Both the position numbers and the translations under genes were made by a program. Positions 31,612 to 39,500 of a stretch of DNA of 50,735 nucleotides are shown here, piece by piece; position 1 is the first letter of the stretch, and each line of letters starts with the position of its first letter. The notes beneath the pieces were generated by a model, which worked only from the letters and a program-made list of their open reading frames with translations, searched no databases and was not told the origin of the DNA. This DNA comes from Phil1 sp963643205 (lineage in GTDB: Bacteria; Bacillota; Clostridia; Christensenellales; CAG-138): assembly GCA_963643205.1 (NCBI GenBank), contig CAVIJJ010000012.1:1-50735 (forward strand), given 5' to 3'.

Positions 31612-33396
31612 TTACTGAAGCACGGCCTTTATCCTGCGCACGCCCGCGCTGGAGGCCTCCTCCTTCTTTATCTTGAATGTGCCAAGCTCGCCGGTATGGG
31701 TCGCGTGCGGGCCGCCGCAGATTTCCTTTGAGTATTTGCCCATGGTATAAACCTTTACCTTTTCGCCGTACTTATCGCCGAAAAGGCCTATAGCGCCCTG
31801 AGCGCGTGCCTCATCCACGGTCATTTCCTCGCACGTTACTTGAACGTCCGCCTGTATGGCCTCGTTTACCAGCTTTTCCACTTCCTTGAGCTCCTCGGGA
31901 GTCATCTTACGCTCAAAGCTAAAGTCGAACCTGAGTCTTTCGGTTGTGATGTTGCTGCCCTTCTGCGCCACGCCGTCGCCAAGCACCTTTCTGAGCGCGG
32001 CCTGAAGCAGATGCGTTGCGGTATGCAAGCGCGCGGTAACCTCGTTTGCCTCCGCAAGGCCGCCCTTAAAGCGCTGCTCCGCACCCTGCTTGCTCTTGTT
32101 CTGATGCTCGCCGAAGGCGGCCTCAAAGCCGGCTCGATCCACGGTGAGGCCGTTTTCACGCGCCATTTCCTCGGTAAACTCTATCGGGAAGCCGAAAGTA
32201 TCATAAAGATGGAAAGCGGTAACGCCGTCTATCTTGCCGTCCGCAAATGTGCCCTTAATGCGCTCGAACTCCTTCATGCCCTTCTTAAGGGTGTGCTGGA
32301 AGCGCGCCTCCTCCTTGGCAAGCTCGGTGGTAATCTTTTCGCTGTTTTCGCTAAGCTCCGGATACACATGGGAGTATCTTTCGATAACAGCCTCGGCAAC
32401 CTTGGAAAGGCTGTTTTCGGGTATGCCAATCTGCATGGCAAAGCGAATGGCGCGGCGGATAAGGCGGCGCAGTATATAGCCCTGGTCAACATTGGACGGG
32501 GTTACGCCGCGGGGGTCGCCCAGTATAAACGTTGCGCTCCTTATATGGTCCGCTATTATGCGGAACGCCCTCTTGGTAGCGTCGTCATCATTGTAGTTTT
32601 TGCCGCTAAGTTCCGCTATGCGCGCGATTATGGGGGCGAATCCATCAGTATCGTATACGCTCTCCGCGCCCTGCAGGGTTGCGATAGTTCTGTCAAGGCC
32701 CATACCGGTATCAACATTGCGCTTGGCAAGCGGAGTTACCTTGCCGTCCGCGTCCTTATAATACTGCATGAACACGTTGTTCCATATTTCAAGATATTTG
32801 CCGCAATCGCAGGAGGGATTGCACTCGGGGCAGCACTTGGGCTTGCCTGTATCGAAGAAAATTTCGGTATCCGGGCCGCAGGGGCCGGAGTTGCCGGGAA
32901 TCCACCAGTTGTGCTTTGCGCCGAGATAGAATATATGGCTGGGGTCTACGCCCATTTCAACCCAACGATCGTGGGACTCGGTATCACGCGGGGCGTTCTC
33001 GTCGCCCTCAAAGCAGGTGAAATACAGCCTGTCCTTATCTATGCCAAGCCACTCCTCGCCGGTAAGCAGTTCGTAGCTCCACTGAATGGATTCATGCTTA
33101 AAGTAATCGCCAAGGCTCCAGTTGCCGAGCATTTCAAAGAATGTGCAGTGGCTGGAATCGCCAACCTCGTCTATATCACCGGTGCGCAGGCACTTCTGCA
33201 CGTCTGTAAGGCGGCTGCCCGCGGGATGCTCCTGGCCCATAAGATAGGGCACGAGGGGATGCATACCGGCCGTTGTAAACAGAACGGAAGGATCGTTTTC
33301 GGGTATAAGGGAGGCGGAAGGAATAACCTTGTGGCCCCTTTCCTCAAAGAACTTCAGGTAAAGCGACCTGAGCTGATCGGAAGTAAGGTTTTTCAT
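31612..33396 (-). CDS. alaS: Alanyl-tRNA synthetase, short form without C-Ala domain
   Basis: 594 residues against about 870 for standard AlaRS. The class II aminoacylation core (LRSLYLKFFEERGHKVIPSA; GDSSHCTFFEMLGNWSLGDY; GMGLDRTIATLQG) and tRNA-recognition helices are present. The editing domain follows with all four zinc ligands: His458 and His462 (HTATH), Cys560 and His564 (CGGPHATH). The sequence stops right after it (RRIKAVLQ), so the C-terminal oligomerisation and tRNA-elbow (C-Ala) domain is missing. A Cys-rich insertion (Cys188, 189, 192, 196, 198; KCCPECNPSCDCGK) may bind zinc. Whether this is the sole AlaRS or a second copy cannot be told from the window. AAGGAGAT precedes the ATG. 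Confidence 0.92.
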   Translation of the reverse strand: MKNLTSDQLRSLYLKFFEERGHKVIPSASLIPENDPSVLFTTAGMHPLVPYLMGQEHPAGSRLTDVQKCLRTGDIDEVGDSSHCTFFEMLGNWSLGDYFKHESIQWSYELLTGEEWLGIDKDRLYFTCFEGDENAPRDTESHDRWVEMGVDPSHIFYLGAKHNWWIPGNSGPCGPDTEIFFDTGKPKCCPECNPSCDCGKYLEIWNNVFMQYYKDADGKVTPLAKRNVDTGMGLDRTIATLQGAESVYDTDGFAPIIARIAELSGKNYNDDDATKRAFRIIADHIRSATFILGDPRGVTPSNVDQGYILRRLIRRAIRFAMQIGIPENSLSKVAEAVIERYSHVYPELSENSEKITTELAKEEARFQHTLKKGMKEFERIKGTFADGKIDGVTAFHLYDTFGFPIEFTEEMARENGLTVDRAGFEAAFGEHQNKSKQGAEQRFKGGLAEANEVTARLHTATHLLQAALRKVLGDGVAQKGSNITTERLRFDFSFERKMTPEELKEVEKLVNEAIQADVQVTCEEMTVDEARAQGAIGLFGDKYGEKVKVYTMGKYSKEICGGPHATHTGELGTFKIKKEEASSAGVRRIKAVLQ

Positions 33397-33440
33397 TATG
33401 TATATCTCCTTAAATGTTTACAGTTTTGAGCCAATAATGA

Positions 33441-33470
33441 ATTATATCCCACCCATAGGCGCCTTGTCAA
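33441..33470 (-). promoter_or_regulatory. Promoter of alaS, -35 shared with the divergent gene
   Basis: Minus strand: consensus -35 TTGACA (33465-33470), 18-base spacer, consensus -10 TATAAT (33441-33446). The -35 box lies on the complementary strand of the -35 box of the promoter at 33464-33492. The leader is about 38 nt, too short for a T-box. Confidence 0.85.
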
Positions 33471-33492
33471 CGCAGGGCGCAGGCTGTATAAT
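33464..33492 (+). promoter_or_regulatory. Promoter placing +1 at the ATG of the solute-binding-like gene
   Basis: -35 TTGTCA (33464-33469), 17-base spacer, -10 TATAAT (33487-33492), then six bases and ATG at 33499. The expected +1 is the A of the ATG. It overlaps the alaS -35 box in five of six positions. Confidence 0.75.
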
Positions 33493-33498
33493 TTATAT

Positions 33499-34380
33499 AT
33501 GAGAATACGCTCGTTTTTTCGCGGCAGAAATCGCCGCTCCATAAAAAAACACGGCCGCCCTGTTATAGTGCTTAAAGGCGAACAGGGCAAAAAGCTGCGC
33601 CGCGCGCTTATAATAGCGGGCGTGGTACTGGCCGTTGTGCTGATGGTTGTGCTGCTTCAGCCGGAACCCGTGCTTATGAACAGCGCCGAAATAGCAACCG
33701 TTTGGAACAACGGCGCACTGCGCGTTGGGCTTCGCACGGATGTGCCGGGGCTTAGTGAAAACAAAGAGGGCCTTGAATGGGAAATAGCCGAGGCGCTGGC
33801 GGAACGCATAATGTCCTATTCCGATGATTACACGGGCGACACGCTTGCGCTTGAGGCTGTTGAAGTTACAAGCATGAGCGTTGGCGCCAAGCTTAAGGAC
33901 GGCAGCATAGACGCGGCCATTTGCCTTATGCCCATGGACGCGAACTCAAGCTACGCTTACTCCCGCTCCTATTACGATGACCCCTGCTACATACTGGTAC
34001 TGCCCGGGCATGAGGACGACGATTTAAGCAAGCTTACTGTTGGCTGCATACAGTCCGCAAGCTCATCAAGCCTTTATGTACCCTCAGGCGCGACGAGGGA
34101 CAAGCTTTTTAACTACTATGAGGCAAGGGAAGACAGCGGCTACAGTACCAAGAACATAACAGGCTACGCCTCGTATACCGATCTGCTTGACGCGCTTGTA
34201 AACGGCAAGGTTGACGCGATAGCCATAAACGAGCTTATGCTGAATAAATACGGCGAGGGTTACACATATTCAAAGCACACCGCCGACATTGGCACGCTGC
34301 ATTACGCCGTTGCCACGCTTTCTGACAATAGCGCGATAGCTACGGTTGCGGACATGATGCTTTCCGAAATGGGATACTGA
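33499..34380 (+). CDS. Membrane-anchored solute-binding-like protein (SBP_bac_3 type)
   Basis: 293 residues. A basic cytoplasmic N terminus of about 35 residues (MRIRSFFRGRNRRSIKKHGR) precedes one transmembrane helix (about 37-54, IIAGVVLAVVLMVVLL), so it is an uncleaved signal anchor. The extracellular part matches amino-acid-type substrate-binding domains: GALRVGLRTDVPGLSENKEG, EIAEALAERI, KLKDGSIDAAICLMPMDANS, YSRSYYDDPCYILVLPG and LVNGKVDAIAINELMLNKYG. No ABC permease or ATPase is nearby, so a sensory or scavenging role is possible. It has no Shine-Dalgarno sequence and is a candidate leaderless mRNA. Confidence 0.82.
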   Translation: MRIRSFFRGRNRRSIKKHGRPVIVLKGEQGKKLRRALIIAGVVLAVVLMVVLLQPEPVLMNSAEIATVWNNGALRVGLRTDVPGLSENKEGLEWEIAEALAERIMSYSDDYTGDTLALEAVEVTSMSVGAKLKDGSIDAAICLMPMDANSSYAYSRSYYDDPCYILVLPGHEDDDLSKLTVGCIQSASSSSLYVPSGATRDKLFNYYEAREDSGYSTKNITGYASYTDLLDALVNGKVDAIAINELMLNKYGEGYTYSKHTADIGTLHYAVATLSDNSAIATVADMMLSEMGY

Positions 34381-34388
34381 TTGAGAAT

Positions 34389-34424
34389 TGAAGAGGAGGC
34401 TCAAAAGTGAGTCTCCTCTTTTTG
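34389..34424 (+). terminator. Terminator of the solute-binding-like gene
   Basis: Stem AGAGGAGGCTCA / TGAGTCTCCTCT (34392-34403, 34408-34419, one wobble) followed by TTTTTGTTT. Confidence 0.9.
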
Positions 34425-34425
34425 T

Positions 34426-34734
34426 TTACACGTCCTTACTGTATGCCGAATTTTCCGCATCCCGCGGGAAAACCACGCTGCTATCCATTATATGGCGGCA
34501 GATATACGCTAAGTCCACTACGGTAAGCCTGCCGTCCGCATCCACATCCATGCTCAGCATATCGGCGGCGCTTGCCTTGCCGGAGGCTATTGTTTTGCAC
34601 AAAAGTACCGCATCGCTTACGCTGAATGTGCCGCTGCCGTCCGCATCCCCGGTAACAGCCGCAGCGGTAGCGCAGGCGGCCAATATGAGCGCCGCCATGA
34701 CCCAAGCGATAGTTCTTTTGCCTTTAAGCTTCAT
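34426..34734 (-). CDS. Stand-alone dockerin with lipoprotein signal
   Basis: 102 residues. The signal sequence MKLKGKRTIAWVMAALILAA ends at Cys21 in an L-A-A-C lipobox, so the mature protein is probably a lipoprotein on the outer face of the membrane. Nearly all the rest is one dockerin (about residues 29-84) with two calcium loops, GDADGSGTFSVSDA and DVDADGRLTVVDL, each followed by a helix with a Cys (LLCKTIA; YICRHIM). There is no catalytic domain. It could tether a cohesin-bearing protein to the membrane, the reverse of the usual anchoring. The start is set at 34734 because GGGAG is then 9 bases upstream. It overlaps the end of the transglutaminase gene by 11 bases. It is the last gene of the cohesin/dockerin run. 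Confidence 0.82.
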   Translation of the reverse strand: MKLKGKRTIAWVMAALILAACATAAAVTGDADGSGTFSVSDAVLLCKTIASGKASAADMLSMDVDADGRLTVVDLAYICRHIMDSSVVFPRDAENSAYSKDV

Positions 34735-36487
34735 TATCATCAGCTCCCGCTATTGCGTTGCAAAGGAGTACCGCGTCCGAAACGGTTACGACTCCGTCGC
34801 CGTTCATATCGGCTGTTTCAAGGCCGCTGTCCGTAAGCACGCTGCCCTTCATGATATGGTTGCAAACAAGCCACAAGTCCGCTACATCAACCGAACCGTC
34901 GAGATTTACGTCACCCGCTATGTCCAGCGTAAGCTTGTATACGGTGGTATCCTTCACACCGCCGCTTACAACGGCATAGACAACCGTATTGCGGCCGTAT
35001 ATTTTATTCGCGGCATTTATTCTGCCCGCGGCAAACTCGGTTACAACCGTGCTGTCGTCAATGTCAAGCAGTGTTTGGGTTGCGCCCGATGCTATGTCGT
35101 ACCTGATTATTTTGTCGGTATAGGCGCCGTTAAATTGAGCGTATATAAGTTTGCCGTTCACAAGGGCGAACGCGCCGGCGTTTGAGGCAACGGTTGTCCC
35201 CTGCCTTGTTGTGCCGTAAGGAGTGGAGCATATATTGCCCTTCATATACGGAAATTTTTTGCCGTCCGCAAGATTTCCGCCCCAAAGCGCGGTATCATTG
35301 TAATACCATGTGCCATTATAGTACCGCATGCCGCATTTTATGTCGCTCCAGAAGGCGGTGTTCGGATGAACCTCGGAAGCTTGAATCGGGGTGCTGTCGA
35401 AGGCTACATATACATTCGGGCCATTTTCGCCTTTGTATTGCTCATCTGTATATCCGGCATCCGTAAAATGGCTCTTTTTTATTTCGTCTTCCGTTTTCAT
35501 GAAATAGTCATGGCGGCAGTAGCCCATATAATCCTTATCGCCGGTAATATCGCCGATATTATCGGCCATTCCGGGGTCATCCCAGGTAACATCCACATTG
35601 TACCAGCCGCCGTCTTCCGTCTGCACAACGTTCCACGCGTGGTTTATCAATTCCGCTCCCACAAGATAGCACCCTACGTTCAAAGAATTAAGCAAATCCT
35701 TGTACAAAAGTCCGTACCCCTGGCACACGGCAACGCCGTTCACAAGCGCGCCATAGGCATTTCCCTTGTTCGCGCATTCCGAATTGTAATCATAACGCGT
35801 ATGCAAAGCAATGTAATCATGCAAGGAAAGGGCAATTTCCGTAGCGGTCATTTCGCCTGTGCCGGCGGGGAATATGTCGTTCAGTACCTTCTCCTTTTCC
35901 TCGCTGTACGTTTGCCTCATGCCGGCCGCGTCAGCCTTTTTGGTAAGGTTAACAGACACGGTTCTTCCTCCGGTATAATATGAAATCGAGGTTCCATCGT
36001 ATATAAACGCCTCTCCCGGCATGCTGTTTAACACTTCGGTTACTATCGTGTTTATCTTTTCCTTAACTTCATTAGAATAAGTTATATTCAAATCCTTTAT
36101 ATTTACGCTTGATTCCTGATTCTCTATAGCGGATTTAAGGCGAACTATAATCTGGATGCCCTTGGCATCGGTAAAAGAGCCGTCGTCGGCCGTTTCATCA
36201 TCCAATGCGCAGAGAGAAACGGCGTTTTGATCGAAGTTTACGCTAAGCTGTTCGCCGCTGAAGCCGCCGAACTGGAACGCCCCGCTTACATCCAGCTCCT
36301 CTTCTATAACCTCGCCCTCCTCTATCGGCGCGGGCGTGGCATCAACATCTATAAGCGGCGCGGATTCGTTTGCCGTTTCGGCTGTTTGCTCCGGCTGCGC
36401 GTTATTATCGGTTTCGCCCTCGGCAAACACAGCCGTGCTCATAAGCATTATTGCCGCAAGCATAAGGCAAAGCATCCTCTTTTTCAT
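34724..36487 (-). CDS. Secreted transglutaminase-like protein with C-terminal dockerin
   Basis: 587 residues. Signal peptide 1-22 (MKKRMLCLMLAAIMLMSTAVFA), acidic linker to about 65, an uncharacterised region, then a transglutaminase-like cysteine-protease fold with the triad Cys255 (GVAVCQGYG), His283 (INHAWNVV) and Asp299 (WYNVDVTWDD). Such domains act as peptidases, amidases or cross-linkers. Residues 360-520 have the pattern of a KWG/DUF5050-like beta-propeller that often follows such domains. The dockerin is at 524-580: GDVNLDGSVDVADLWLVCNHIM and MNGDGVVTVSDAVLLCNAIA. It is the only likely enzyme of the cluster. The start is fixed at 36487 by GGGG/AAGGGG 6 bases upstream. It lies 81 bases after the giant protein gene, with a hairpin between them. 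Confidence 0.88.
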   Translation of the reverse strand: MKKRMLCLMLAAIMLMSTAVFAEGETDNNAQPEQTAETANESAPLIDVDATPAPIEEGEVIEEELDVSGAFQFGGFSGEQLSVNFDQNAVSLCALDDETADDGSFTDAKGIQIIVRLKSAIENQESSVNIKDLNITYSNEVKEKINTIVTEVLNSMPGEAFIYDGTSISYYTGGRTVSVNLTKKADAAGMRQTYSEEKEKVLNDIFPAGTGEMTATEIALSLHDYIALHTRYDYNSECANKGNAYGALVNGVAVCQGYGLLYKDLLNSLNVGCYLVGAELINHAWNVVQTEDGGWYNVDVTWDDPGMADNIGDITGDKDYMGYCRHDYFMKTEDEIKKSHFTDAGYTDEQYKGENGPNVYVAFDSTPIQASEVHPNTAFWSDIKCGMRYYNGTWYYNDTALWGGNLADGKKFPYMKGNICSTPYGTTRQGTTVASNAGAFALVNGKLIYAQFNGAYTDKIIRYDIASGATQTLLDIDDSTVVTEFAAGRINAANKIYGRNTVVYAVVSGGVKDTTVYKLTLDIAGDVNLDGSVDVADLWLVCNHIMKGSVLTDSGLETADMNGDGVVTVSDAVLLCNAIAGADDNEA

Positions 36488-36518
36488 ATTTTCCCCTTCC
36501 TGTGCGCTTATATTATTT

Positions 36519-36544
36519 GGGGCCAAGTTTTTAGGCTTGGCCCC
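36519..36544 (-). promoter_or_regulatory. Intercistronic hairpin between the giant cohesin protein and the transglutaminase gene
   Basis: Perfect 9-bp stem GGGGCCAAG / CTTGGCCCC with an 8-base loop. On the minus strand there is no U-run after it, so it is unlikely to be a full terminator. It may be an RNA processing or stabilising element that sets different levels of the two products. Confidence 0.55.
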
Positions 36545-36568
36545 GGTTTGGTTTATTAGCTTTTAGTT

Positions 36569-39500
36569 TCAGTTCTCGCGCTTGCGCATGGCAATGTATG
36601 CCGCGCCGACAAGGGCAAGCAGGCCAAGGCCTATCAGCATCCAGCCGCCTATCACGGCGCCATCATTGAGCTGAGCGCCTTCAAGCACGCTCACGCCATC
36701 GGCGCTGTCTATAATGGCCTTCGCGTTATCCACGCTCTCCATGCCGACCATGTAACCGGCAGTGGCGGGGGTCATGGTGTAAACGCCGTTAACAACGGTG
36801 TCGTCACCGGTGGTGGGCATGAGCACGCCCACGGTTACGCCGGTAGCGGTGGCAGTGGCGGTGCCGCTTATTACGGCGCTGCTGCCGCCGAACACCTGGT
36901 TAAGGTAGCTTATCGGATAATAGATACGGTAGCTGCCGGCCTTTTCGATGGCATTGGGGGTTATAACAACCTGCATACCGTAAGCGGAGTTGATAACAAG
37001 CGTATTGCCGCTTATGTCAACCGCGCGGAGCACGCCCTGCGGCACCTTATCATAGTAGCCGGCGTTAGCGGTTACGGTGCTGTTGCGGCTGTTTATCAGC
37101 GCCCAGTATACCTCGGTCCAGTAGCTGTCCTCAGCCTCGCTCTCGGTATCCTCGGGCTCAGCATCGTACCAGCCTATTACGAACTGAGTATCGCCGGTTA
37201 TGGTGAACTGCAGCCCGGTTTCGGTCTTGGTGGGGGCTATGGTCTCGGTGGTGCCATCCGCGTTGCGCAGTATTATCACGAATGTCTTATCCTTGGTTGA
37301 ATCCGCGGGATAAGGCACGGTTACCTGCATCTTGCCGTCCTTGAATTCCGCACTCAGGTCGTTGGTATCGGTGAATACGATCTGTTCATACACCTTATTG
37401 TCGCCAATGGTCTTGAAGGAGGCGTTCTTGTCCTCTTCCTGCTGCAGAGCGCTCTTGCCGGCATCGTCGGCCGCGCCGAGAGTACCGGTTACGTCGGCGG
37501 CCGGTATATCACCCCTGCTGTTGGAATAGGTCATTTCCTTATCCTTATCGGGCACGGGCGTAAGGGTGAAGCCTTCGGCATTGGGCGTTCCGTCGACAGA
37601 GGCAGCGGTGGAGCTGACCACAACGGTGAACGTGTAGCTCTGAGTGGTTTCGCTGCCGTCGAAATACTTTTCGGTATAGGCGGCGGTAACCTTGTGGGAG
37701 CCTATGGTATTGAGCATGCGCTGCTCGGTCATGCCTTCTTCAAAGGTAAGCTTTACGTCCGCATTGGTAAGAGCCTTGGTTTCGCCGGACTTATACTTGG
37801 CGAACATATTGAAGTCGCTAAGTTTATCGGTACCGAGAGTGTAGCTCACCTCGGATTCGCTTGTTTCAAGCGCGGTTCCGTCAAGCACGTCTACAACGGT
37901 GAAGGAATGAGTGTAAGTTATGTCGCTGTTTTCAACATCGGTAAACTTTACGGTCTTGCTGCCAACGGCACCGGAGCCGGTGGCGGTGGGATCATAGGTA
38001 TTCTCAACCTTGACCTTTGCGGAATCCGTTACATCCAGCTGCTGATCGGCCGCGCCGCTGCCAAACTTGGTCACAAGCTTTACTCCGCTAAGATCAAGCG
38101 CATCGCCAAGCTTTACGGTGGCGGGAAGCGCGGGAGCGATGCTGTTTGTATAAGTATCCGCCGCGATGCGAATGGTAACGGTTACGGTTACGCTATCGTA
38201 GTTCTTCGCAGGGGTGAACTTGAGGGTTATAACCTCTTCATCGCCTACGTTGCTCGCCTTGTTGTTCGCAAGCGTAAACGCGAAGTTCTCGCCTTCCACG
38301 GCGTAGCTTGTGAGCAGGGCGGTGTTGCCGGTGGGGGCTATGGTTTCATCCACGCTCCAGGTGCCGGCCACGGCGGGAGTAAGCTGCAGCTCGCTCAGCG
38401 CGCGGGTCTGCTTGCCGGTAAGGGTATAGGCAAAGGTGTACACGGCCGGGGTAGCCGTAAGCTTTGCATTGCTGATAACAAGGCCAAACGCACCGGCGGT
38501 CGCAAGAGTATAATTCTTGCTGCCTTCTTCGGTAAGCGCGGCGGTTACAGAGTATGTACCCGCGTCAACAGGAGCCTCTGTTGAACCATTGTAGGTTACG
38601 TTAAAGAGGTTCTTGGCGGAATCGGAAGCGACTATGCCGCTCGCGGTATATACTGCCGGGTGTTCCTTACCGTCGTAAGTAACGCCTGCCATGGCCGTGA
38701 ACGCTACGGTAAGCTCAGCCTTATTTATCTTGCCGGTAGCTTCGGCCGCGGTATTTAAGCTGTAGTTATCCTTGTCTTCACCGCTTACGGTGTAAACCAC
38801 GCTTACCTTTACGGCGTCGCCTGCATCGGCGCTTTCGTAAGTGCCCACAATGTTTTCAAGCTTTACATCGTCGCCCTCAACCAAGCCGGTAATGGACGTG
38901 GTTACAGCCGCGTCGTTGGTCAGGCCGTTATAGGTCTTATCGGCAACGGTTGCGGTTACGGTAAGGGCCTTTTTCTCTATGGTACCCTTAAGCTCAATAG
39001 CAGTATTCGTAAGGGTGTAGTTATCCTTATCGGCGCCGTCAAGAGCGATAGCCGTTTTGTTTGTAACGGTCTTGTTTTCTCCTGCGTTCTTGGTATCGTA
39101 ATTCCAGTTAAGGTCGCCCTCGGCTATCTTTACGTCGGTACCGTCTATAGCGCCGTCCAGCTTAAGTGAGCTTGTGTCCACTGTAGCCTTGGTGTTGCCG
39201 TCGTATTCCTTTGTGGCCGTGGTATCGGTATCCAGCGCGACGGTAACTTCCTTGGGCTCAATTATAAGCTTTGCGGTGGTGCTGCCCACATAGTCATCGT
39301 CCTCATAGGCGATGGTGGCGGTATAAGTGCCCGCGTTTCTCGGCTCGGCAACGGCGGCGCCGTCCTTATCGAAATATGTAACGGTAAGGTTGCTCGCGCT
39401 GCCCTTGGTGGAATCGTATATTACATAGTCGTACCCGGAATGCTTAACGCTGATGTTGCTAAGGTCTATACCCTGGGCCCTGCCGTTAAACTCAACGGTT

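Noticed and set aside
31840..33429. 529-codon plus-strand reading frame opposite alaS
   Set aside because: Antisense shadow of a clearly recognised synthetase gene.
33397..33440. T-box riboswitch before alaS
   Set aside because: The predicted leader is only about 38 nt and shows no specifier or antiterminator structure.
36569..36640. LPXTG sortase anchor on the giant protein
   Set aside because: The C terminus has a transmembrane helix and MRKREN but no LPxTG-like motif before it.
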